Below, one piece after another: positions 35,041 to 41,411 of a stretch of DNA of 64,000 nt (position 1 is its first letter; each line of letters starts with the position of its first letter). The stretch is from Bacteroidota bacterium (GTDB lineage Bacteria; Bacteroidota; Bacteroidia; Bacteroidales; CAIXZF01): positions 124,001 to 188,000 of the forward strand of contig JAKLIX010000006.1 of assembly GCA_022709385.1 (NCBI GenBank). The letters run 5' to 3'. The notes below the pieces were generated by a model. That model did no database searches. It had not been told where the DNA came from and saw nothing but the letters and a program-made list of their open reading frames with translations. Made by a program: the position numbers and the translations under genes.

Positions 35041-35570
35041 AAGGCGTCGTAGGTGTTTTGTACCCGGCGCAGCCAGCCTTTCAGGTACTTATTAAAGACC
35101 GGTTTAACCCGGGTCAGATCATGGTAGAAGTCCTCGCGGGCCTGCTTGTAATGAAGAGCGGCGGAAGGATCGGCCATGGAAGCAGCAAGGGTGATGGGCC
35201 CGATAACCCCGTCCTGGTCAACATGCAGTATGCGCTGCAGCAGGCGGACAGCCGTGCGGCTCCCGGCGTTGACAGCGTGATCGAATACCTGCAGGGCCAG
35301 CTGCTCAGAGGGGATCATCTCCACCTTCAGCGGGTGGTAGAAGTAATCGTAATAAGCCATCCGGGCGATGTCCGGGGTCAGTATCCTAACGTCCTCGATG
35401 TCGATATCCCCGTCATGGTCCAGGTCGAAGTCTTTGAGCTCGCCCGTGCCTTTGAGGAACCTTAAGGAGATGCCATAGTTCGTAGCTCCGCCAGGGTCGT
35501 CCTTATCATTGACAAAGCCGCCTTCATGCTGAAGGATCACGGGGATGAACTTTTTGAATCTCTCGGTCAT
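35037..35570 (-). CDS. Endolysin, GH108-type muramidase with EF-hand-like loop
   Basis: 177 aa. The start MTERFKKFIPVILQHEGGFV with Glu16 in HEGG, then DDPGGATNYGIS, is the signature of glycoside hydrolase family 108 (secretion activator/N-acetylmuramidase). The C-terminal half fits the family's peptidoglycan-binding domain 3 (VRLLQRILHVDQDGVIGPIT). Residues 49-60 read DLDHDGDIDIED, a near-perfect EF-hand/dockerin-type calcium loop inserted between catalytic segments. No signal peptide, so it needs the holin for export. Overlaps neighbours by 4 bp on both sides. Confidence 0.88.
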   Translation of the reverse strand: MTERFKKFIPVILQHEGGFVNDKDDPGGATNYGISLRFLKGTGELKDFDLDHDGDIDIEDVRILTPDIARMAYYDYFYHPLKVEMIPSEQLALQVFDHAVNAGSRTAVRLLQRILHVDQDGVIGPITLAASMADPSAALHYKQAREDFYHDLTRVKPVFNKYLKGWLRRVQNTYDAL

Positions 35571-35848
35571 GGCTTGTTACAATTTAGGCAGGTATCCTGG
35601 CGGTGTTCGAGTGTCTTGGTCCTTAGGCTCAGATCGGTGATCTTCTTATCCTGGTCGCGGGTCTGTTTATGCAACGCTCCAAGCCTTTCCCCGTGTTTGA
35701 TGACTGTCTCCGACACATGTACCAGGTTTGAGTTGATCTGCTTGAGCTCATCCACAATGCGGTTCATCCACTTGCGGATGAAATACCATACAGCCAGTAC
35801 ACATAGTGATATCACCGTCCTGTATGCCCAAACTTCAAATTCACTCAT
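35567..35848 (-). CDS. Small membrane coiled-coil protein of the lysis cassette
   Basis: 93 aa. One N-terminal transmembrane helix (AYRTVISLCVLAVWYFIRKW, residues 9-28) and then a coiled coil (IVDELKQINSNLVHVSETVI...KKITDLSLRTKTLEH), ending CLNCNKP. Form resembles XhlA-like or antiholin proteins. It is the first gene of the lysis cassette and overlaps the endolysin start by 4 bp, so a holin or holin-regulating role is plausible. Confidence 0.6.
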   Translation of the reverse strand: MSEFEVWAYRTVISLCVLAVWYFIRKWMNRIVDELKQINSNLVHVSETVIKHGERLGALHKQTRDQDKKITDLSLRTKTLEHRQDTCLNCNKP

Positions 35849-35951
35849 CCTTTTACATTTTGCTGTGGAAGAGAGGCTACCGGGCCGATTTGCCTTTCAC
35901 CTCTCTTGTGGCAGCAGCGCGGATATCCGCTCATCATCGGGGTGGTTTTTG

Positions 35952-36024
35952 TAGCGTCGGGGAGATTCGAACTCCCGGCCTGCAGGGTATGAACCTGCCG
36001 AGCTGACCGCTGCTCTACGACGCA
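35952..36024 (-). tRNA. tRNA with CAU anticodon (Met or Ile2)
   Basis: 73 nt fold fully on the minus strand: acceptor TGCGTCG/CGACGCT, D stem GAGC/GCTC, anticodon stem GCAGG/CCTGC with loop TTCATAC (anticodon CAT), variable AGGCC, T stem GGGAG/CTCCC with loop TTCGAAT, discriminator A. Six of seven acceptor pairs form; the first position is T opposite T. CCA is not encoded. A 1:72 mismatch recalls initiator tRNA, but the three G:C pairs below the anticodon are not all present (AGG/CCT), so elongator Met or lysidine-modified Ile2 is more likely. Located between lysis and capsid genes. Confidence 0.85.
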
Positions 36025-36043
36025 CTTTTGGGAGAAGGGACCG

Positions 36044-36496
36044 TTACCGGTCCCAGAGCTTAAACTTGGAATACGTCAGCCGTGACTTCTGAGCGGTGGT
36101 GTTGGCGTCAAACTGCAGACGGAGGAACCTATAATACTGTGCGGTCGAGTTCTGCGTGTATTTGATCGTCGTATCGGAAGAGGAGCCGTGCCAGGTGACC
36201 GATGTAATGTTAGTCCAGGTATCCGTTGAGAATACCTTGCCCTGCAGCGATGCAACCACCAGCGGGGCGCCGGAGACCTTGGTCAGTTTGACGGCAACAT
36301 TGTACTTTACCGGCATGGCCTTGTTCAGGTCATAGTCGACAGTGTACAGGGTGTCGTTGTCGGTGATGGTGTCCCGGGTGGAGAAGGTGATATCCTGGTA
36401 GTACTGATCGGACTTCAGGGAGCAGATCTTATCCTGCGCGAAACCGGACAAAACAACCAGGAACAGGAGGGTGACAGACAAGATGAACTTTTTCAT
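36044..36496 (-). CDS. Small secreted phage protein, unknown
   Basis: 150 aa. MKKFILSVTLLFLVVLSGFAQ is a clear Sec signal peptide. The mature part is beta-rich (KYNVAVKLTKVSGAPLVVAS, YRFLRLQFDANTTAQKSRLT) and resembles a single jelly-roll or Ig-like domain. It lies right after the major capsid gene, where many phages encode decoration proteins, yet it has an export signal. Either a periplasmic/surface protein made late or a fusion of a decoration domain with a signal. No family recognised. Confidence 0.65.
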   Translation of the reverse strand: MKKFILSVTLLFLVVLSGFAQDKICSLKSDQYYQDITFSTRDTITDNDTLYTVDYDLNKAMPVKYNVAVKLTKVSGAPLVVASLQGKVFSTDTWTNITSVTWHGSSSDTTIKYTQNSTAQYYRFLRLQFDANTTAQKSRLTYSKFKLWDR

Positions 36497-36528
36497 GGGT
36501 TGAAAAATTGGGTTTTGAGTGATTGAAA

Positions 36529-37410
36529 CTATGCGGAAGCGGAGATGATGGCTCCGAAACCGGTGACCTTCTTGGGGATTGACAGAAAGTGCATGGTGAA
36601 GGACACCTCGCTCTGTTTCATCCTGGGCTGGGTCAGGGCGTCGGAGTAGTACATCTGTACGGTACCCCTGGCCTTCATGGCGTTGGGTGCATAGAAGGCG
36701 ATGGATGACTTCATCTGACCTTCTTCTACGGCGCCGTCGTATGCGACCTTGGCTCCATCAGCATAGCGCACAGCGTAGTTGTTGTGGTAAATAGAGAAGC
36801 CGTACATGTCACCGATCTTGCCGGATTTGATGTCGTGGTACTGCTTCTCGAAGGTCTGGTCAACCAGGCGAAGGTCGGCCACATGCTCGGAGGAAAGCAC
36901 CAGGGTGCATCCGTCCTGGGGAACGCCCAGGTCGTCCAGCTTCTCGCGAAGCAAGATCAGATCCTTGGGGATGAGCATCAGGCGTCCGTCGCGTGCATCG
37001 CCGGAGGTCTGCAGCACAGGGGTCTCGTCGGTATCCTCGGTCGGGGCAAAGGAGTGAAGGGCCAGCTTCAGAGCAGCCATACGCAGGGCCACCTTGTGAC
37101 GATCCAGCACGGATCCTTTCTTGTCATAAGGCAGGGCATAGAGTTCGTCGTCGGTGATGATGGTCACCTCGGTCTCCATCTTGCGCAGGAATACACGCTT
37201 GCCTTCGTCCTCCCTCTGTGCGGCGTCGAGAGGATAGACGCTGTTGTCGATGAGCACGCCGGGATCTGCACCGATCTCATTCATGTCGATGGCGTTGTTG
37301 CCCACCATCGCTGAATAGTCGGGAACGCCGGCCAGAAAGTCCTCGTTCAGATTATCGAATCCTTTGATCAACTCAGCGATAAAGGCCGATCTTAAAACTA
37401 CGTTTGCCAT
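36529..37410 (-). CDS. Major capsid protein
   Basis: 293 aa. The start MANVVLRSAFIAELIKGFDN and the middle segment EDEGKRVFLRKMETEVTIIT...LPYDKKGSVLDRHKVALRMA, then LRLVDQTFEKQYHDIKSGKI, follow the pattern of HK97-fold major capsid proteins of Bacteroidota Mu-like phages. It lies directly after the protease-scaffold gene, the usual capsid place. Identification rests on order, size and pattern, not on a search. Confidence 0.75.
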   Translation of the reverse strand: MANVVLRSAFIAELIKGFDNLNEDFLAGVPDYSAMVGNNAIDMNEIGADPGVLIDNSVYPLDAAQREDEGKRVFLRKMETEVTIITDDELYALPYDKKGSVLDRHKVALRMAALKLALHSFAPTEDTDETPVLQTSGDARDGRLMLIPKDLILLREKLDDLGVPQDGCTLVLSSEHVADLRLVDQTFEKQYHDIKSGKIGDMYGFSIYHNNYAVRYADGAKVAYDGAVEEGQMKSSIAFYAPNAMKARGTVQMYYSDALTQPRMKQSEVSFTMHFLSIPKKVTGFGAIISASA

Positions 37411-37448
37411 TGGTATTGGTGATTGTTGGTGAAAAAATGAATTCCTGA

Positions 37449-37913
37449 TTACTCGGTATAGTCAGTACCGTAGTGTTCTTTGAACAGCCGCTTGAAGGTC
37501 GACAGGTCGTCCTTGGCCATGGTGATCAGACTCTGGGGGTCCTTGTCCATGTAGTCCTGGTACTTCCACTGGGAGCGGTCCTCGACCTGGTTGGCGCCTG
37601 TTTCGATCTGTCCGGATACCTTGGCGGCTGCCGGGCTGGCTTTGATGATGGCTTCCACGGCGGCGAAGTCCTTGCTGGCAAGGTTCTCCAGGTGCTCTCT
37701 CTGGGCAGGAAGTACCTTGCGGTCTTCGATGGCCTTGTCAAGAAGTGCCTTGATCTTCTCCTTCTGGTGCTCCTGCTGCAGTGTTTCCAGCTGCTGTTTG
37801 TACTCATCAGCCTTGTCTGCTTTTGCCTTCAGAGTTGAGAGGGCTGCCATAACTTCTGCTTCAGTCACCGACTCCGTAAGGGCGAGAGCGACTGCGATAG
37901 CTTTGATATTCAT
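37449..37913 (-). CDS. Possible nested scaffold protein (internal start)
   Basis: In-frame ATG at 37913 inside the protease-scaffold gene would give a 154-aa protein beginning MNIKAIAVALALTESVTEAE, covering exactly the coiled-coil scaffold part. The boundary falls at the linker between protease and scaffold. Nested scaffolds of this kind are known in lambda and relatives. There is no strong ribosome-binding sequence, which is normal in Bacteroidota, so the call is inference. Confidence 0.4.
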   Translation of the reverse strand: MNIKAIAVALALTESVTEAEVMAALSTLKAKADKADEYKQQLETLQQEHQKEKIKALLDKAIEDRKVLPAQREHLENLASKDFAAVEAIIKASPAAAKVSGQIETGANQVEDRSQWKYQDYMDKDPQSLITMAKDDLSTFKRLFKEHYGTDYTE

Positions 37914-38561
37914 GTCGGGTGTATTTTGGTTTTTGGTTAAAGGGAACTCCATTAATGCCTTGGGCAGGTTCTTATATTGGTAGGCCTTAACAGCCTGGAT
38001 GGTATCATCGTCGATCTGGTCTTCCTCATCAGATATGGTGTCGATGAACCCCAGCTGTTTGGCCTCCTGGGAACCCATCCAGAAATCAGTCAGCCACAGC
38101 TGATCGATCTGCTGGGCAGTCTTGCCGGTCTTCTTCACATAAGCCTCCCGGTACACGTCGGTGAGGGTCTTGAGCATCTTCACATCAGATTCCAGCTGGT
38201 CCATATTGCCTTCGGTATACACCATCGGTTTGTGGATCATGAAAAGCCCGTTGGTGGGCATGGAGAAGCTGGAGCAGTGTACCGCAATATATGAGGCTGC
38301 ACTGGCTACCAGGGCCCCGCCGTTGCCGGTGATCGTTCCGGGGAACTTGCGGATGATGTTGACGATCTCGTTGGCTTCGATACAGCTGCCGCCCTCACTT
38401 TTAATATAGAGCTCCACATCGCGGATACCCTGGGCGATAAGGTCATTGACCTTGATCTCAAAATCCTCGGAGTTATTCCTCCAGTCTGAGATGCGGCCAA
38501 CGATCCGTATGAGGGCTTTGCCGTTCTGCGCTATGGCTGAGATTGTCAGTGTCTTACTCAT
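37449..38561 (-). CDS. ClpP-type prohead protease fused to scaffold
   Basis: 370 aa from the ATG at 38561. An ATG 123 bp earlier would overlap the promoter region and adds unrelated residues. Residues 1-190 are a ClpP/S14-type serine protease: VELYIKSEGGSCIEANEIVN, the nucleophile region GALVASAAS (Ser87 most likely) and MIHKP with His110. After residue ~210 comes a scaffold domain of helices and coiled coil (EYKQQLETLQQEHQKEKIKA). An in-frame ATG at 37913 (MNIKAIAVALALTES) could start a separate 154-aa scaffold, as for lambda C/Nu3. The protease matures the head by cutting scaffold. Confidence 0.8.
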   Translation of the reverse strand: MSKTLTISAIAQNGKALIRIVGRISDWRNNSEDFEIKVNDLIAQGIRDVELYIKSEGGSCIEANEIVNIIRKFPGTITGNGGALVASAASYIAVHCSSFSMPTNGLFMIHKPMVYTEGNMDQLESDVKMLKTLTDVYREAYVKKTGKTAQQIDQLWLTDFWMGSQEAKQLGFIDTISDEEDQIDDDTIQAVKAYQYKNLPKALMEFPLTKNQNTPDMNIKAIAVALALTESVTEAEVMAALSTLKAKADKADEYKQQLETLQQEHQKEKIKALLDKAIEDRKVLPAQREHLENLASKDFAAVEAIIKASPAAAKVSGQIETGANQVEDRSQWKYQDYMDKDPQSLITMAKDDLSTFKRLFKEHYGTDYTE

Positions 38562-38606
38562 GGTTGGTTGCGGCTGTCGGGGCGTATTTTCCCCGTGACC
38601 GGATTG

Positions 38607-38638
38607 CAAAGATGATCGGCGAAAACTCTTTGTGCAAA
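38607..38638 (-). promoter_or_regulatory. Late leftward promoter
   Basis: On the minus strand TTTG (38638-38635) and CATCTTTG (38614-38607) are 20 bp apart, one base off the Bacteroidota TTTG-N19-21-TAnnTTTG pattern. It lies 46 bp before the protease-scaffold start, in the 181-bp divergent gap to the terminase genes, and would drive the late leftward block. Confidence 0.5.
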
Positions 38639-38742
38639 TCCTGAAAACATGGCAGCAGTAAGAGTCCCTGCGATGAAACGACACACTGCCACCATGTCCT
38701 GTTTATTTTTCTTACCCTCAGTTTTACCCCATTTTTGTACCT

Positions 38743-39216
38743 ATGAGCAAAGACAAAGAAAAACGCCTTGCCCGGGTTTTGTACATAGACCAGGGCAAAA
38801 CAGCCAAAGAGGTGGCCCAGATCGTCGACGTTCAGGAGAAGACCGTGGGAGCCTGGGTGAGAGAAGAAGGATGGAAGGCCATCCGGGATGCCAAGCAGAA
38901 CTCCCCGGACATGATGGTCATCAACATCAAGGATCTGTTGCGTAACCTGGCAGAGGAGCGTATGTTGATAGATTCCGACACAACGCTGGATGAGGCTCAA
39001 AAGAGTAAGCGCAAGGCCAATATTGCCGATGAGGTATCCAAATGGACCAAGGTGATGACTGCGGCCCAGAAGGAGATGCAGATCCCGCTGGGGACTTATC
39101 TTAAGGTCATGGATCAGGTCTTTGATGCCATCCGTGATGAACACCCTGAGTTGTATCTGAAGCTCATCGATTTTCAGGAGAAGCATATCCACCGGGTAGC
39201 CGCAAAATACCAGTAA
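38743..39216 (+). CDS. Terminase small subunit
   Basis: 157 aa. N-terminal helix-turn-helix (ARVLYIDQGKTAKEVAQIVD then VQEKTVGAWVREEGWKAIRD) typical of DNA-recognising small terminases, followed by a helical oligomerisation region (LLRNLAEERMLIDSDTTLDE, EVSKWTKVMTAAQKEMQIPL). The large subunit begins 2 bp after its stop. It would choose the packaging site near the c end and hand DNA to the large subunit, with Mu-like headful packaging expected. Confidence 0.8.
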   Translation: MSKDKEKRLARVLYIDQGKTAKEVAQIVDVQEKTVGAWVREEGWKAIRDAKQNSPDMMVINIKDLLRNLAEERMLIDSDTTLDEAQKSKRKANIADEVSKWTKVMTAAQKEMQIPLGTYLKVMDQVFDAIRDEHPELYLKLIDFQEKHIHRVAAKYQ

Positions 39217-39218
39217 GC

Positions 39219-40730
39219 ATGGCTTCGCAGAGACAAGTCGATAACCAGATCAAAGACCGCTACCTTGAGAAACTCCGGCTGATCGCCCAGAGCGGGCATA
39301 TCAACCCCTTTGAGAGCGACCACGACAGAGAGCTTCGTATCGACAGGGCCCGACGGGATATCGCCTACTGCGTCCAGTATTACTTCCCTCATTACTGTAG
39401 TTCTCCCAGCGCGGCCTTCCAGCAGCAGCTGGCCCGCCGGATCAAAAAGGACCCTACCCTGAAGGCCCTGGTGCGCTGGGGCCGGGGATTGGCCAAAAGT
39501 GTCTGGTGCGACATCTTCATCCCCTTCTGGCTTCACCTCAACGGCGAGGACGTGTACCTGGTGCTGATCGGTAATAACGAACGTAAGGGCCAGCAGCTTC
39601 TCTCTGACCTGCAGGCTGAGTTCGAGGCCAACCCGGCCATACTGCACGACTTCGGCGAACAGATCACCCAGGGCAGCTGGGAGGATGGATACTTCATCAC
39701 CCGAAGCGGCTTCATCGGTCAGGCCCTGGGCATGGGTCAGTCGCCACGCGGACTGCGGTACAAGAACCGCCGTCCCACCCTGTGCGTGTGTGATGACCTG
39801 GATGATAAAGACATCGTCAAAAATCCCCGCCGTATCGATGAGGCAGCCACCTGGATTGAGCAGGACCTGGTCCCCACCATGGACGGACCTGTGCGCAGAC
39901 TCCTGGTGCCTAACAACCGCTATGCCCCCAAGACGATACAGTCCACCCTTCAGGAGCGCCATCCCGGATGGCTGCTGCATGAGGTGGCAGCCTATGATAC
40001 CGACTTCCTTCCTGCCTGGCCCCAGAAATACCCCAGGGATTATTATGTACAACTGGAGCGGGAGATAGGACGACTGGCAGCACAGGCTGAGTACAATAAC
40101 CGCCCGCATGTGGCAGGAAAGATATTCAAAGACGACCAGATCCAGTGGGTACAGCTTCCCCGGCTGAACCAGTTCAAGCATATCATTGGCCACTGGGATG
40201 TGGCATATTCCGGCAACAACGATTATAACGCCGTTAAGGTATGGGGTACCTATGAGCGAAACTTCTATCACATCAAAGCATTTTGCCGCCAGTGCAAGAT
40301 GAAGGCGGCCATAGAATGGATGATGGATTATGAGGAGTCATTGCCGGATACGGTAAAAGTGCACTGGCAGTTCGAGTCCCAGTTCTGGAATGAGACCGTG
40401 CTGCAGACCATCCAGGAGGTGGAGAAAGCCTACGGGCGTTCTCTGTCAATCATCCGGGTGGAAGTGCCCAAATACAAAAAGTATGACCGGATCATCACCC
40501 TGCAGCCTCTCTACCAGAACAGCCGGGTGTACTACAATATCAAGGAGCGCGGAAACAACGACATGCTGGAGGGTATCAACCAGCTCAAAGGCATCGAGCC
40601 AGGGTACAACACCCATGACGACGGTCCGGATGCCGACCAGCAGGCCATCGACCGGCTGATGCGCTTTGTCAAATCTGACGGATTCGTACCTGAGCTGGGT
40701 TATGACCGCCGTCCTTATGAAGTACTTTAA
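39219..40730 (+). CDS. Terminase large subunit
   Basis: 503 aa, normal length. The ATPase has a Walker A-like RWGRGLAKSV (86-95), Walker B TLCVCDDLDDKD (about 187-198) and a coupling region VRRLLVPNNRYAP. The C-terminal RNase H-like nuclease has HWDVAYSGNNDYNAVKVWGT with the first catalytic Asp and a last acidic cluster DDGPDADQQAIDRL. It translocates phage DNA into the prohead and cuts it at the end. Gene order small-large-DUF1320-portal is typical of Mu-like phages. Confidence 0.9.
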   Translation: MASQRQVDNQIKDRYLEKLRLIAQSGHINPFESDHDRELRIDRARRDIAYCVQYYFPHYCSSPSAAFQQQLARRIKKDPTLKALVRWGRGLAKSVWCDIFIPFWLHLNGEDVYLVLIGNNERKGQQLLSDLQAEFEANPAILHDFGEQITQGSWEDGYFITRSGFIGQALGMGQSPRGLRYKNRRPTLCVCDDLDDKDIVKNPRRIDEAATWIEQDLVPTMDGPVRRLLVPNNRYAPKTIQSTLQERHPGWLLHEVAAYDTDFLPAWPQKYPRDYYVQLEREIGRLAAQAEYNNRPHVAGKIFKDDQIQWVQLPRLNQFKHIIGHWDVAYSGNNDYNAVKVWGTYERNFYHIKAFCRQCKMKAAIEWMMDYEESLPDTVKVHWQFESQFWNETVLQTIQEVEKAYGRSLSIIRVEVPKYKKYDRIITLQPLYQNSRVYYNIKERGNNDMLEGINQLKGIEPGYNTHDDGPDADQQAIDRLMRFVKSDGFVPELGYDRRPYEVL

Positions 40731-40742
40731 AACGAGAAGAAC

Positions 40743-41357
40743 ATGACCTACGCCTTTTTAACCGACACCGACATACACACCTTCATCCGGGAGGAATTCA
40801 AGAACGGACTGACTTCATCCGTCTCCGGGCAGCCGGCATCGGCTTTCATTCTTCTCTCGGAGCAGACTGCCATTATCCAGATCAAGAACAAGCTGCGCGA
40901 CCGCTACAAGGTCGAGGAGATCTTTTCGATCCCGGATCCATGGGATGAATCCGCTGAATACCAGGTTGGAGCCCTGGTCACCAAGGGGGATAAGTTCTTT
41001 GCGGCCATTCTGGAGAACACCGGAGTGGACCCCGATCCTGCCCCGCCAGAAGAACCGGACCCGGAAGAGCCTCCTGCAGAGCCCGAAGAGCCTGTGGATC
41101 CTTCCTGGGAGATCTCCGATCCGAGGAATTCATTTATCGTGATGATCACCTCTGACATCATGCTCTACCACCTGCATGCACGGCTCTCGCCCAGGGCAGT
41201 ATCAGATTTCAGGGTGAAACGCTATGAGGATGCCCTCTCCTGGCTGGACCAGGTGAAGGACGGACTGGAGAACCCTGACCTGCCCTTGCTGGATGATGAA
41301 GATGATCCGGAATTGAATTTCGGGTTTGACCAACAGACCAGGGACCATTATTATTGA
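40743..41357 (+). CDS. DUF1320/gp36-like head protein with acidic linker
   Basis: 204 aa. N-terminal YAFLTDTDIHTFIREEFKNG and the later FIVMITSDIMLYHLHARLSP...VKRYEDALSWLDQVKDG match the Mu gp36/DUF1320 head-completion family. Between them lies a Pro/Glu-rich linker (DPDPAPPEEPDPEEPPAEPE) that the usual family lacks, and a short insert before it (YQVGALVTKGDKFFAAI) resembling a carbohydrate-binding or fibre-type motif. It precedes the portal gene, as in Mu-like phages of Bacteroidota. Confidence 0.65.
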   Translation: MTYAFLTDTDIHTFIREEFKNGLTSSVSGQPASAFILLSEQTAIIQIKNKLRDRYKVEEIFSIPDPWDESAEYQVGALVTKGDKFFAAILENTGVDPDPAPPEEPDPEEPPAEPEEPVDPSWEISDPRNSFIVMITSDIMLYHLHARLSPRAVSDFRVKRYEDALSWLDQVKDGLENPDLPLLDDEDDPELNFGFDQQTRDHYY

Positions 41358-41411
41358 GATTGTTTAATTGCTGCTTAAGTTCACCGTAAATCAACGATAA
41401 TACAAAACTTC

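Noticed and set aside
35952..36024. tRNA as the attachment site of an integrase-type prophage
   Set aside because: The tRNA is in the middle of the prophage, there is no integrase, and the true ends are elsewhere with a 4-bp duplication.
37449..38684. Longer start for the protease-scaffold gene
   Set aside because: The additional 41 residues run through the promoter-like sequence at 38607-38638 and have no protein-like character; MSKTLTISAI at 38561 matches the family start.
39174..40271. Minus-strand open frame of 365 codons over the terminase
   Set aside because: Exactly antisense to a clear terminase large subunit; composition is that of a shadow frame.
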